A DNA stretch of 64,000 nucleotides. Source: Venatoribacter pacificus (GTDB lineage: Bacteria; Pseudomonadota; Gammaproteobacteria; Pseudomonadales; Oceanobacteraceae). The translations under genes were made by a program, and so were the position numbers. This document shows positions 26,200 to 35,102 of the stretch, one piece after another. A model generated the notes under the pieces. The model did no database searches. It saw only the letters and a list, made by a program, of their open reading frames with translations, and was not told the origin of the DNA. How positions within the stretch are numbered: the stretch's first letter is position 1; each line of letters begins with the position of its first letter. The DNA lies in contig NZ_JAOANI010000032.1 in NCBI RefSeq assembly GCF_025318105.1, positions 1-64,000 on the forward strand, given 5' to 3'.

Positions 26200-27524
26200 C
26201 AGCAATGCCCCTCTGCTTTATGCCACTGTTTCTTGCCGGCCACCCAGGTTTCGGCAACGGCACGGTCATCACCGAGAATCATCAGGCTGAATAAGGTTTC
26301 ATCCAGCGTTTTACAGATGGCCTGACGGCGTTTCATTAAATCAGTGCAGCCAAGATCGAACACTACGAAGTCGGCTTCTTTACCGCGTTCAAAATTACCA
26401 ATGTTATCGTCCAGCGACAGCGCTTTGGCATTGCCCAGCGTCATCATATAAAACGCTTTCTGAGCCGACAGGCTGCTGCCCTTTAACTGACAGATTTTGT
26501 AAGCCTCATTCATGGTCTGCAGCATGGAAAAACTGGTGCCGCCGCCGACATCGGTGGCGACACTGACATCAACCGGGTGCGGCTGATTTTCCAGCGAAAA
26601 TAAGCCACTGCCTAAAAACAGGTTAGAAGTAGGACAGAAAGAAATCTTACTGTTGGTTTCGCTCATGCGGCGATAGTCTTCATCATCCAGATGCACGCAG
26701 TGGGCAAATACGCTGCGCTCCCCCAACAGACCGTAATAATCGTACACATCCAGATAGCTTTTACGCTCCGGGAATAATTCTTTCACAAAGGCTATTTCAT
26801 CCAGATTCTCAGCCAGATGAGTCTGCATATAAACGCCCGGATTAGCAGCCAGTAATTCCCCCGCTGCGGCTAATTGCTCAGCGGTTGAGGTGATGGCAAA
26901 ACGCGGCGTAATGGCGTATAGCTGGCGACCGTTATTATGCCAGCGGTCAATCAACGCCTGGCTATCCGCAACCGAGCTTTCCACGGTATCGCACAAACCT
27001 TCCGGTGCATGACGATTCATCATCACCTTGCCACAAATCATCCGGGTATTGCGTTTTTCACTCTCGGTAAAGAAGGCATCAACGGAGCCTTTATGCACAG
27101 TACCGAAAACCAGAGCGGTGGTTGTACCGTTTTTCAGCAGTTCGTTCAGGAAAAAACCGGCGGCATCGGTAGCGACTGCCGGATCGGCAAAATTAAGTTC
27201 GGTCGGAAAGGTGTAATTATTCAGCCAATCTAATAACTGCTCACCATAGGAGGCAATCACATCCACCTGCGGATAATGCACATGGGTATCAATCAGGCCG
27301 GGGGTCAGCAAAGCGTTGTCATAGCACGTTACCGGCAATTTCGGGTATTGGGCCAGCAGCGTCTGGGCATCATCACACGCGACGACGGTGCCGTTATCGG
27401 CATCAACAACCAATAATCCATCGGCAAAATAATGTGCAACCGGCTCGGCGCTGTTGGCAGTACTGGCTGGTGCATGGGTGTAATGCAGAATCGCAGCGCG
27501 ATAACCCTGGTAATTCATGGTCAT
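26199..27524 (-). CDS. guaD: Guanine deaminase
   Basis: A 441-residue amidohydrolase that converts guanine to xanthine and ammonia, feeding xanthine dehydrogenase. Zinc-site motifs in order: PGLIDTHVHYPQ (HxH) at about residue 75, TTTALVFGTVH, QTHLAEN (His), FAHCVHLDDEDY (His) and CPTSNLFLGSGLF, then VATDVGGGTSFSML (Asp). These match the GuaD subgroup, distinct from the deaminase at 42824. It is followed by puuD with a stop/start overlap and preceded by allA with a 16-base gap. The ATG at 27518 is a possible alternative start. Confidence 0.93.
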   Translation of the reverse strand: MTMNYQGYRAAILHYTHAPASTANSAEPVAHYFADGLLVVDADNGTVVACDDAQTLLAQYPKLPVTCYDNALLTPGLIDTHVHYPQVDVIASYGEQLLDWLNNYTFPTELNFADPAVATDAAGFFLNELLKNGTTTALVFGTVHKGSVDAFFTESEKRNTRMICGKVMMNRHAPEGLCDTVESSVADSQALIDRWHNNGRQLYAITPRFAITSTAEQLAAAGELLAANPGVYMQTHLAENLDEIAFVKELFPERKSYLDVYDYYGLLGERSVFAHCVHLDDEDYRRMSETNSKISFCPTSNLFLGSGLFSLENQPHPVDVSVATDVGGGTSFSMLQTMNEAYKICQLKGSSLSAQKAFYMMTLGNAKALSLDDNIGNFERGKEADFVVFDLGCTDLMKRRQAICKTLDETLFSLMILGDDRAVAETWVAGKKQWHKAEGHC

Positions 27525-27540
27525 GTCTCTCGTTCAATAA

Positions 27541-28077
27541 TTAATCAGCTAAGTGAATGCTGATATCCCAGCGTTCCGGAAAGAAAAATTCCTGCAGATT
27601 ATTACCCGGCCCAAGCCGGTCTACGATCCAGAAATCGCTGATTTGATTTAACGCCAGCAACGGATGATGCCAGCAATTTGCTTTGTAATTAATGCCAGCA
27701 CCTTCTGCATAAAACAGTGTCAGCGTGGCCGGGTCAGGTTGTTCTTCACCATCCACCGTTTTACTCAGACACACCAGAATCAGATAAGGCTCGGCGGATG
27801 CTGGCAAAAAGGCCTGACTGCCCAGTGGATGGCGCTCCATCATGGTAATGGGCATGGGCAGCAATCGCGGCTCGGCACGGAAAATACTGATAATGCCCTG
27901 CCCGGCTTGCGGGGCATCGCCCAGCGTGACCTGCGCCAGATTATGATAACGCTCGGTTGTACCGTTATTAATCATAATCGGCTTACCACGCGCGCTGACA
28001 AGCTCGCCAAACGGCGCAAAACGTTCTGCGGTCAGCGGTTGTGGCGTCAATTGTATTGTCACATCTGTCGCTGCCAT
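27541..28077 (-). CDS. allA: Ureidoglycolate lyase
   Basis: A 178-residue AllA family cupin that splits ureidoglycolate into glyoxylate and urea, the last step of allantoin breakdown. Visible motifs: LTAERFAPFGELV, the ERYHNLAQV segment, ISIFRAEPRLLPMPITMMERHPLGSQAF, and NYKANCWHHPLLAL followed by FWIVDRLGPGNNLQEF. These are the substrate-pocket stretches of the family. The ATG at 28077 lies one base after the hiuH stop; the longer frame would overlap hiuH. Inside the urate/allantoin operon. Confidence 0.92.
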   Translation of the reverse strand: MAATDVTIQLTPQPLTAERFAPFGELVSARGKPIMINNGTTERYHNLAQVTLGDAPQAGQGIISIFRAEPRLLPMPITMMERHPLGSQAFLPASAEPYLILVCLSKTVDGEEQPDPATLTLFYAEGAGINYKANCWHHPLLALNQISDFWIVDRLGPGNNLQEFFFPERWDISIHLAD

Positions 28078-28078
28078 A

Positions 28079-28438
28079 TCAGGAACCCCGGTAAGTCGAA
28101 TAGCCATTGGCTGAAAGCAACAAAGGAATGTGGTAATGCTCGTCCGGCGCATCAATTTCAAACACTATCTCAACCTGAGGATAAAGTGTGCTCAGCCCCT
28201 GCCGCTGGTAATAATCGCCACAGGCGAATACCAGACGGTATAACCCTTTTTCACGCTGCTGATCGCCCAACCAGTCGATGATCCGGCCATCGTCATTGGT
28301 GCAGGCGGTTGCCATGTGCTGCCAATCAGGCGCACTGATATCAGCACCGGCAGCACGGTACAGTGTTACTTCAACGCCCACCGCCGGACGACCGCGCTGA
28401 GTATCAAGAATATGAGTGGTAATCACACTTTTCTGCAT
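28079..28438 (-). CDS. hiuH: 5-hydroxyisourate hydrolase (HIUase)
   Basis: A 119-residue transthyretin-like enzyme that hydrolyses 5-hydroxyisourate, the PuuD product, to OHCU. The N-terminal ITTHILDTQRGRPA, central acid/Arg segment and the signature C-terminal STYRGS tetrapeptide region are intact. There is no signal peptide, so it is cytosolic. The ATG at 28438 follows AAGGACAACGTA and matches the family start; the longer frame adds an unlikely 20 residues. A small inverted repeat (CAGAC/GTCTG, about 28468-28483) lies in the 49-base gap after uraD. Confidence 0.93.
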   Translation of the reverse strand: MQKSVITTHILDTQRGRPAVGVEVTLYRAAGADISAPDWQHMATACTNDDGRIIDWLGDQQREKGLYRLVFACGDYYQRQGLSTLYPQVEIVFEIDAPDEHYHIPLLLSANGYSTYRGS

Positions 28439-28487
28439 TACGTTGTCCTTTTCAGGCATATGTTCAGACGGATGTCTGGCCAGAGCG

Positions 28488-29003
28488 TTATCCACCAACC
28501 AGCCCCAGCAATTTTTTTAAGCGCAGGTCGGTAATCTGCATCTGATTATCCGCTGCGTTCTGAATTTCCTGAGCGCGGTTATTTGGCAGGCGCTGCTGTA
28601 ATAGCTCCAGCATCTGCCCGGCACTTTTACCGGTCGCAAATACGATAAAGATAAAGCCAAACTTTTCTTCATATTCGCGGTTACCACTGGCCAGCGCCAG
28701 CAATACCGACTCGCTGGCGCTCTGCGCGCCACTCTGTTCATTCGCGGCCAACGCTTTGGTATTGGCATATTTTGCGCGTAATGATTCCACATCACCAATT
28801 TTCGGGTGGGCGGTAAAAGCCTGCAGAAAATCACTCTCTGCCATGGTTTGCCAATGGCTGTGGGCGGTTTTCAGCAGCTCGTTAGTATCGGAAAAAGGAC
28901 GGCTGGCGACCATCAGATCAACCCAGCGTTCAGCGGCACAGCAACTGGTAAAGGCCGCCGCCGCGTCAGCGGCGCTGAGATTATTCAATTCATCCAGAGT
29001 CAT
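28488..29003 (-). CDS. uraD: OHCU decarboxylase
   Basis: A 171-residue helical enzyme that decarboxylates OHCU to S-allantoin. The catalytic His motif HPKIGD is at about residue 65, with the FGFIFIVFATGKSA and RLPNNRAQEIQNA stretches of the substrate pocket downstream. It is a stand-alone domain and not fused to allantoinase, unlike some relatives. The ATG at 29003 follows AAGGCGC, ten bases after the alc stop. Confidence 0.93.
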   Translation of the reverse strand: MTLDELNNLSAADAAAAFTSCCAAERWVDLMVASRPFSDTNELLKTAHSHWQTMAESDFLQAFTAHPKIGDVESLRAKYANTKALAANEQSGAQSASESVLLALASGNREYEEKFGFIFIVFATGKSAGQMLELLQQRLPNNRAQEIQNAADNQMQITDLRLKKLLGLVGG

Positions 29004-29013
29004 AGTTGCGCCT

Positions 29014-30009
29014 TTATTCACCATTACTGATAAAACCCAATACACGCAAACGGCTGATACCACCATCCGGGTACATATTCAGCTTGATATGGGTAAAGGT
29101 CTGCTCGCCACTGATCACTTCATCTTTGTAGAAATGTTCGGCATCGGCGGTCAGTTTCTGACGCTCAATCACCGGCACCCACTCAGAGGTTTCCTGCGGA
29201 TGCTCACCTTCCGGCATGGTAATACCCAGCAGTGAGAAACCATCCGGATAATTGCCTTTAAAGTGTGCGGTATCCACCACCACTTTTTTAATGGAGCCGG
29301 TTGCTGCCAGCTTAATAATAATCCAATCGCATTCACGGCCACCACGGCGGCGTTTGGTTTCCCAGCCATCGCCCATGTTCACGCCACGGTCGGGCATGAT
29401 CAGGTTGCTCATGGAGCTGAAAAACATATCGCTGCACGACACCGGACGTGCACCGTTTTTCACAAAAGCCAGATCCACAGGCTCGCCTGGCAGGAACCAG
29501 TTACTGTCCATCACCGCTTCACCATAAACACGTAAACGGGCAATACCGCCGTCAGGGAAGCTGTTGATGCGTAAATGAGTCCATACACCAGTGGAATCAC
29601 AATCAATAAAATTATTGCTGTCCGGATTTACATCCTGCTGCGGTACGATCATCGTCCACTCAGTGCTGTTATCCGGTGCCGTTTTGCTGTTGCAGGCTTC
29701 AATGGATACCTGTTGCGGTGCATTACCAGCAAAGTGTGTGGTGCACACGTTAAAGCCTTTAATTCGCCCCTGATTACCCAGTTTAAGAATGGCCCAGTCA
29801 TAACCGGCAACGCGTTTACGGCGGCTTTCCCAGCCATCCATCCATTTACCACGATCGGTGTATTTCCCATCAATAAACACCGGAGCTTCCGGTTTGATCA
29901 GGTTTTCCATCTCGGCAAAAAAATCATCACTGCAACTCAGAACCTGTCCACCCAGACGACGGTTCGCCAGGTCAATCCATTCGCTGTAAGGATGCACTTC
30001 GTTTTTCAT
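29014..30009 (-). CDS. alc: Allantoicase
   Basis: A 331-residue enzyme that hydrolyses allantoate to ureidoglycolate and urea. Two tandem allantoicase domains are evident: the first with LGGQVLSCSDDFFAEMENLIKP and DGWESRRKR, the second with RPVSCSDMFFSSMSNLIMPD and DGWETKRRRGG, each followed by a DW-I-KL strand and a GGIxRLRV ending. The ATG at 30009 follows GAGAACC. It starts a new set of genes 91 bases after xdhC and could be transcribed with it or from its own promoter. Confidence 0.94.
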   Translation of the reverse strand: MKNEVHPYSEWIDLANRRLGGQVLSCSDDFFAEMENLIKPEAPVFIDGKYTDRGKWMDGWESRRKRVAGYDWAILKLGNQGRIKGFNVCTTHFAGNAPQQVSIEACNSKTAPDNSTEWTMIVPQQDVNPDSNNFIDCDSTGVWTHLRINSFPDGGIARLRVYGEAVMDSNWFLPGEPVDLAFVKNGARPVSCSDMFFSSMSNLIMPDRGVNMGDGWETKRRRGGRECDWIIIKLAATGSIKKVVVDTAHFKGNYPDGFSLLGITMPEGEHPQETSEWVPVIERQKLTADAEHFYKDEVISGEQTFTHIKLNMYPDGGISRLRVLGFISNGE

Positions 30010-30100
30010 ATCGGTTCTCAACATTGTTAGACTGAATCGTTTGCATGAATCAGTTGACTGAATTATTGGACGAAACTATTGGTCGTCAGACCATGACACA

Positions 30101-31036
30101 CTACTTATTCATATCCACTTGCGGCTGCAGAGAAGAGTTACTGGCCAGTCCCTCCTGCATGTGTTTCCAGCTCAGACCTTTACGGCGGCTTTTATCGGTA
30201 TCAATTCCGGCAGATGCCTGCGCGGTTTTGCGTGCTGATACCTGCGCGGTTTTACGCGCCAATAACTGCGCGGCAATAGAGACCGCCACTTCCATCGGTA
30301 ACTTGCCACCGACTTCTGCCAGACCGATGGGCATAGTCAGCTGCGCCAGTTGCTCAGCATCGAAACCAGCATGCTGCAAACGCAGGGTAAAGCGTTCTGT
30401 TTTAGTCGCCGAGCCAATGCAACCGACAAAAGCAAAATCATCACGGTTTAACGCGGCCTGTAATAAATCAAAATCGAGCTGATGATTATGCGTCAGAATC
30501 ATCAGCTCGCTACCGGCCGGGAGCTCGGCGATAATACTGACCGGATCAGCCAGGCAGCGACAATCAATATTGTCTGCCAGATCATCCATTGCCGGGAACT
30601 GCTCAAGACGGTTATCCACCCAGATGACCCTCTGCTCCAGACCGCCCAGAATATTCATCAGCGCCTTCGCTACATGCCCGGCACCCAATACCACCAGAGG
30701 GGCCGTATCCAGTACAAACATTTCTAACAGCACACTGATACTGCCACCGCAGCACTGTCCGGCTTTGGCCGCTAATGGAATTTTCTCCATTTTCTGCGAG
30801 CAAAACTCTGCTCCGGCAAGCGCACTATCTGACAGCCACTGCCGTGCTTTTTGAATTAATTGAAATTCAAGCTGACCGCCACCCAGAGTGTCAAACTGAT
30901 CCTGTGCCGTGATCACCATTTTACTGCCCGGATCACGCGGTACAGAACCCGCACTGCCCATCACCGTAGCAATCACATAGGATTCACTGCGTTGCTGGCA
31001 GCGGGCAATGGCTTCATACCAGCGCACAAATTTCAT
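30101..31036 (-). CDS. xdhC: Xanthine dehydrogenase accessory protein XdhC
   Basis: A 311-residue maturation factor that delivers sulfurated molybdenum cofactor to XdhB. It has the N-terminal XdhC/CoxI domain (VMGSAGSVPRDPGSKMVI, LGGGQLEFQLI, QCCGGSI) and a Rossmann-like C-terminal domain (VVLGAGHVAKAL, ILTHNHQLDFDLL, FVGCIGSATK). It overlaps the xdhB stop by four bases (ATGA). The C-terminal tail, residues about 260-275, contains a direct repeat ARKTAQ-VS-ARKTAQ from a 24-base duplication at 30217-30264. Confidence 0.93.
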   Translation of the reverse strand: MKFVRWYEAIARCQQRSESYVIATVMGSAGSVPRDPGSKMVITAQDQFDTLGGGQLEFQLIQKARQWLSDSALAGAEFCSQKMEKIPLAAKAGQCCGGSISVLLEMFVLDTAPLVVLGAGHVAKALMNILGGLEQRVIWVDNRLEQFPAMDDLADNIDCRCLADPVSIIAELPAGSELMILTHNHQLDFDLLQAALNRDDFAFVGCIGSATKTERFTLRLQHAGFDAEQLAQLTMPIGLAEVGGKLPMEVAVSIAAQLLARKTAQVSARKTAQASAGIDTDKSRRKGLSWKHMQEGLASNSSLQPQVDMNK

Positions 31037-33393
31037 GCTTTACTCTCCTGCTGACAGAACATCACGGCATTTAATACCCGCTCTGGGGTTGCCGGTGTAT
31101 CCAGTGGCGGACTGATTGTATAACCCGCCACACTGGCGACGGCATCACGCAGAGCACACCACACAGCAATACCGTGCATAAATGGCGGCTCGCCCACAGC
31201 CTTGGAGTTATAGATCGTATCTTCGGCATTGGCGCGGTCGAACAACTGCACATTAAAGTGCTCAGGAATATCAACCGAAGTCGGAATTTTATAGGTCGCT
31301 GCGGAGTTGGATTGCAGACGGCCTTTATCGTCCCACAATAATTCTTCTGTGGTTAACCAACCCATGCCCTGAATAAAGGCCCCTTCTATCTGGCCGATAT
31401 CAATCGCCGGATTCAGCGAGCGGCCCACATCGTGCAGAATATCGGCGCGCAGTACTTTGTATTCGCCGGTCAGGGTATCGACTTCCACCTCCGCACAACA
31501 GGCGCCAAAAGCAAAGTAAAAAAACGGACGGCCACTGGCGGTATCGCGGTTGTAATGAATTTTCGGTGTGGCGTAATAACCCGTAGTGGAAAGCGATACC
31601 CGGTTCTGATACGCCAGCGTGACGAACTCGGCAAAAGAAATCCATTGCGCACTGTCATCATCGCTGCCAATCACTACATGGTTATTGATAAAGCGTACGT
31701 CACTGGCATTCACCTGATAATGCTGTTGCGCAAACTGCACCAGCCGCGATTTCAGAATCTGACAGGCATTCTGTGCCGCTTTACCATTTAAATCCGAGCC
31801 GGACGATGCCGCTGTTGGCGAGGTGTTCGGTACTTTATCGGTGGCCGTGGCACTGGCCTGAACCATATCGATGTCGATATCAAATTCATGGGCAACCACC
31901 TGCGCGACTTTGGTGAATAAGCCCTGCCCCATTTCGGTACCGCCATGGTTCAGATGAACCGATCCATCGGTATAAATATGCACCAGGGCACCGGCCTGAT
32001 TTAAAAACTGAATGGTAAATGAAATACCAAAACGGATTGGTGTTAATGCCAGCCCGCGTTTTTTCCAGCGGTTAGCGCGGTTAAATTCTGTAATGGCGGC
32101 ACGGCGGGCACGATAATCACAATCCTGCTCCAGCTGCTCAACTAATTCCGGCAGATAAAAATCTTCCACCGGCTGGCCATAATGGGTACTGCCGCCATCG
32201 CGGTAAAAATTGGCTTTACGTACATCCAGCGGATCTTTGCCCACGTTACGGGCAATATCATCCAGCATGGCTTCGGCAAAAATCATCCCCTGTGGCCCGC
32301 CAAAACCGCGGTAGGCGGTATTGGATACGGTGTTGGTTTTACAGCGGTGGCCGATAACCCGCGCGTTATTCAGATCGTAGGCGTTATCCACATGGAACAT
32401 CGCACGATCAACAATGGCGTCGGATAAATCCGGCGAGTATCCGCAAAAACCGGCCAGCTCAATATCGGCCCCCAGAATCTTGCCGCTCTCATCAATACCC
32501 AGACGATAGCGGTTATAAAAATCATGGCGCTTACCGGTTAATACCATATCGTCCTGGCGGTCGAGACGCATTTTTACCGGGCGGTTCAGACGTCGGGCAA
32601 AGACCGAAGCAATACAGCCCCACTGGGCGGCCTGGGTTTCTTTACCACCAAAACCACCGCCCATGCGCCGCACTTCCACCTGCACATGGTTGATTGGCAG
32701 GTCGAGTACTTCAGCAACCAGTTTCTGCACTTCCGATGGGTGCTGGCTGGAGCAATACAATTTAATACCGCCGTCTTCAGCGGGCAGGGCGTAACTGATT
32801 TGCCCTTCGAGATAAAAATGCTCCTGACCTTTAACATACAGCTCGCCACTCAGCTGCAACGGCGCGGCATTAATGGCTGCTGTCGCATCGCCTTTTTGCA
32901 TACTGTGTGCAGGACGGACAAAAGCGTTTTGTTGCAATGCCTCTTTAATAGTTAACAGCGGCGGTTGCTCTTCGTAACTGACCTTAGCCAGCAATACGGC
33001 ACGCTTTGCCTGTTCAAAGCTTTCGGCCACAACGGCAAATAAAGCCTGACCGTGAAATTCCACCACGCCATCGGCAAATATCGGATCGCCTTTAAAAACC
33101 GGGCCAATGTCTTTTTCGCCGGGAATATCATCCAGCGTTATCACATCCACCACTCCCGGCGCATTGCGCACGGCGGTTAAATCGAGCGACAGAATTTTGC
33201 CATGGGCGATGGTGCTTTTACCCACCGTGGCAAATAAAGTGCCCGCTAATTCCGGCATATCATCAATGTAAGTCGCAGTGCCCAGCACGTGCTTTTCGGC
33301 GCTTTCATGTGCCAGCTTACTGCCGCTCTTACCTTTGGCCGGACGCTGACGACGTGCTTCCCAGGGCGTTACTTTTGAAGAAACGTGACTCAT
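31033..33393 (-). CDS. xdhB: Xanthine dehydrogenase, molybdopterin-binding subunit
   Basis: A 786-residue large subunit that oxidises hypoxanthine/xanthine to urate at the Mo centre. It shows the Ald_Xan_dh_C hammerhead domain at the N-terminus and the Moco-binding domain with RRMGGGFGGKETQA, RGFGGPQGM, LNHGGTEMGQGLFTK and the catalytic glutamate in SKAVGEPPFMHG near the C-terminus. The length is usual for bacterial XdhB. It overlaps xdhA by four bases and xdhC by four bases, so xdhABC is tightly coupled. Confidence 0.96.
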   Translation of the reverse strand: MSHVSSKVTPWEARRQRPAKGKSGSKLAHESAEKHVLGTATYIDDMPELAGTLFATVGKSTIAHGKILSLDLTAVRNAPGVVDVITLDDIPGEKDIGPVFKGDPIFADGVVEFHGQALFAVVAESFEQAKRAVLLAKVSYEEQPPLLTIKEALQQNAFVRPAHSMQKGDATAAINAAPLQLSGELYVKGQEHFYLEGQISYALPAEDGGIKLYCSSQHPSEVQKLVAEVLDLPINHVQVEVRRMGGGFGGKETQAAQWGCIASVFARRLNRPVKMRLDRQDDMVLTGKRHDFYNRYRLGIDESGKILGADIELAGFCGYSPDLSDAIVDRAMFHVDNAYDLNNARVIGHRCKTNTVSNTAYRGFGGPQGMIFAEAMLDDIARNVGKDPLDVRKANFYRDGGSTHYGQPVEDFYLPELVEQLEQDCDYRARRAAITEFNRANRWKKRGLALTPIRFGISFTIQFLNQAGALVHIYTDGSVHLNHGGTEMGQGLFTKVAQVVAHEFDIDIDMVQASATATDKVPNTSPTAASSGSDLNGKAAQNACQILKSRLVQFAQQHYQVNASDVRFINNHVVIGSDDDSAQWISFAEFVTLAYQNRVSLSTTGYYATPKIHYNRDTASGRPFFYFAFGACCAEVEVDTLTGEYKVLRADILHDVGRSLNPAIDIGQIEGAFIQGMGWLTTEELLWDDKGRLQSNSAATYKIPTSVDIPEHFNVQLFDRANAEDTIYNSKAVGEPPFMHGIAVWCALRDAVASVAGYTISPPLDTPATPERVLNAVMFCQQESKA

Positions 33394-34850
33394 GCGGCAT
33401 CTCCTGCCTGTCCGGAGGTTAATTCCAGATAGCTTTTCAGCAACAGATTGCGCGTGACCTGCAGACGATATTCTTTACTGGCACGGACATCCGACAGCGG
33501 CTGATAATCCTGATCGATTAAGTTCGCTGCCTGTAAAAAGGTATGCTCAGAAAACGGCTGGCCAATTAATGCCTGTTCGGTTTTTAACGCACGTAATGGT
33601 GTGGCCGCAACACCGCCGCAGGCCAGACGCGCTTTCTGAATAATGCTACTCTGTACATCCAGATACAGTGCAAACATCACCGCTGAAATATCGTCATCGT
33701 AACGTTTACTGATTTTATGCAGCGTCAGCGATTCACTGCTCTGTAATTTATTAATGCGTATGGCGCGTAAATATTCACCGGGCTGCAGCACGGTCTGTTT
33801 ATACCCCAGATAAAAATCATCAATGGCAACGTCGCGGCGGCCATGATTTCCGTCAATTTCCAGCGTGGCATTTAGAGCTAAAAAAACGGGGGGCGTATCA
33901 CCAATCGGTGAAGCATTAGCAATATTGCCCCCCAAAGTGCCCATATTGCGGATTTGGCGTGAGCCAATTCGATGCAAGAGCTGAGCAAACGAAGGAAAAA
34001 GATCAGCCAGCTCATGCTCAGCCTGACTGTAGGTAACACCGGCGCCCAACCACAACTGCTCGTCCAGCGCCTGCGTCTGAGCAAGTGCAGTGATGCGGTT
34101 AAGACAAATAATGGTGTCGAATTGTTTAAAGCGTTGGGTAATTTCCAGACCCACATCGGTACCGCCGGCCCACAGGCAAGCGTCCGGATAATCCTGCAGC
34201 AGAGCTTTCAGTTGCTCTTCGGTTAATGGCATAAACAAACGCCGACCATCGACGTCCTGCAGGGCCTGCTGCGACGCTGGCGATAAAGATTCCACCTGCG
34301 GGTTAAACGTTTGTACGTCACTGCGGGCAGAAATGTCGCGTACATCACAGGCTGGCAGTTCTGCCATTTTATGTGCCGCTTCGATAATCGGACGATAACC
34401 GGTGCAGCGGCACAGGTTTCCGGACAAGGCGGCGTGAATCTGCTCATCGGTTAATGCGCTCTGCTGCGCATGCAGACCCGCCTGCTGATACAGGTTGGCC
34501 AGCGACATAACAAATCCCGGAGTACAGAATCCGCATTGCGAGCCATGGCAATCGACCATTGCCTGCTGTGCCGGATGCAATTGCCCGGCACGGCCAATAC
34601 CGGAAGGCGTTAACAGATAGCGTTCGTGCGCATTGGCCATTAACGCAATGCAGGCATTCAGTGTGCGGTATTCAATACCACGCTCTGTCATTTCGCCCAG
34701 CATCAATGTGCAGGCACCGCAATCACCCGCGGCACAACCTTCTTTTGCATCAGGTTGCATCATCGTGGTGCGCAGGTATTTCAGAATGGTACAATTTGGA
34801 TCAATTTTATTGTCTTCAATCCAGCGACCGTTTAGGTTAAATCGAATCAC
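33390..34850 (-). CDS. xdhA: Xanthine dehydrogenase, FeS/FAD subunit
   Basis: A 486-residue small subunit with two [2Fe-2S] clusters and FAD, passing electrons from the Mo site to NAD. The plant-type ferredoxin motif is at GCAAGDCGACT (residues about 38-48), the second cluster at CGFCTPGF and CRCTGYRP. The FAD domain follows with LWAGGTDVGLEI and NMGTLGGNIANASPIGD. The start is a GTG with AGGTGTAAGC upstream. The promoter region facing the ABC operon contains RutR-like palindromes. Confidence 0.95.
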   Translation of the reverse strand: MIRFNLNGRWIEDNKIDPNCTILKYLRTTMMQPDAKEGCAAGDCGACTLMLGEMTERGIEYRTLNACIALMANAHERYLLTPSGIGRAGQLHPAQQAMVDCHGSQCGFCTPGFVMSLANLYQQAGLHAQQSALTDEQIHAALSGNLCRCTGYRPIIEAAHKMAELPACDVRDISARSDVQTFNPQVESLSPASQQALQDVDGRRLFMPLTEEQLKALLQDYPDACLWAGGTDVGLEITQRFKQFDTIICLNRITALAQTQALDEQLWLGAGVTYSQAEHELADLFPSFAQLLHRIGSRQIRNMGTLGGNIANASPIGDTPPVFLALNATLEIDGNHGRRDVAIDDFYLGYKQTVLQPGEYLRAIRINKLQSSESLTLHKISKRYDDDISAVMFALYLDVQSSIIQKARLACGGVAATPLRALKTEQALIGQPFSEHTFLQAANLIDQDYQPLSDVRASKEYRLQVTRNLLLKSYLELTSGQAGDAA

Positions 34851-34987
34851 GCTTACACCTGTTTTCTGCCCGACAGCTCTGTTTATCCGTGCGGCCTGTA
34901 CGCTTTAAAGGCGTATTCCCGGCAGCATCGCCCGACATAGCTGAATTTCAGTAGAGAATTCTGTCCGGGGAATGCTTTGCAATTTCC

Positions 34988-35001
34988 TGACCAACTGGTC
35001 A
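34988..35001. promoter_or_regulatory. RutR-like operator 1 (xdhA / ABC operon)
   Basis: TGACCAACTGGTCA is a perfect palindrome apart from the two-base centre and equals the core of the E. coli RutR consensus (TTGACCAnnTGGTCAA). It lies 138 bp upstream of xdhA and 102 bp upstream of the ABC ATPase gene, and a RutR-like gene is at 40057. Confidence 0.75.
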
Positions 35002-35065
35002 AGCATATAACAAAACATGTTGAAATGTGCAGCAGCAGCATGTGGCAAGCTAATTGCTAACGATT

Positions 35066-35079
35066 TGTCCAAGTGGTCA
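35066..35079. promoter_or_regulatory. RutR-like operator 2
   Basis: TGTCCAAGTGGTCA has one half-site change from operator 1 and the same two-base spacing. It lies 24 bp before the GTG of the ABC ATPase gene, where binding would block transcription start or early elongation. Confidence 0.6.
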
Positions 35080-35102
35080 GCTTTTAAATTTGAGGAATCT
35101 TA

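Noticed and set aside
30080..30093. TGGTC-gtca-GACCA palindrome between xdhC and alc as a RutR site
   Set aside because: The half-sites are in reverse order relative to the RutR consensus and the spacing is wrong.
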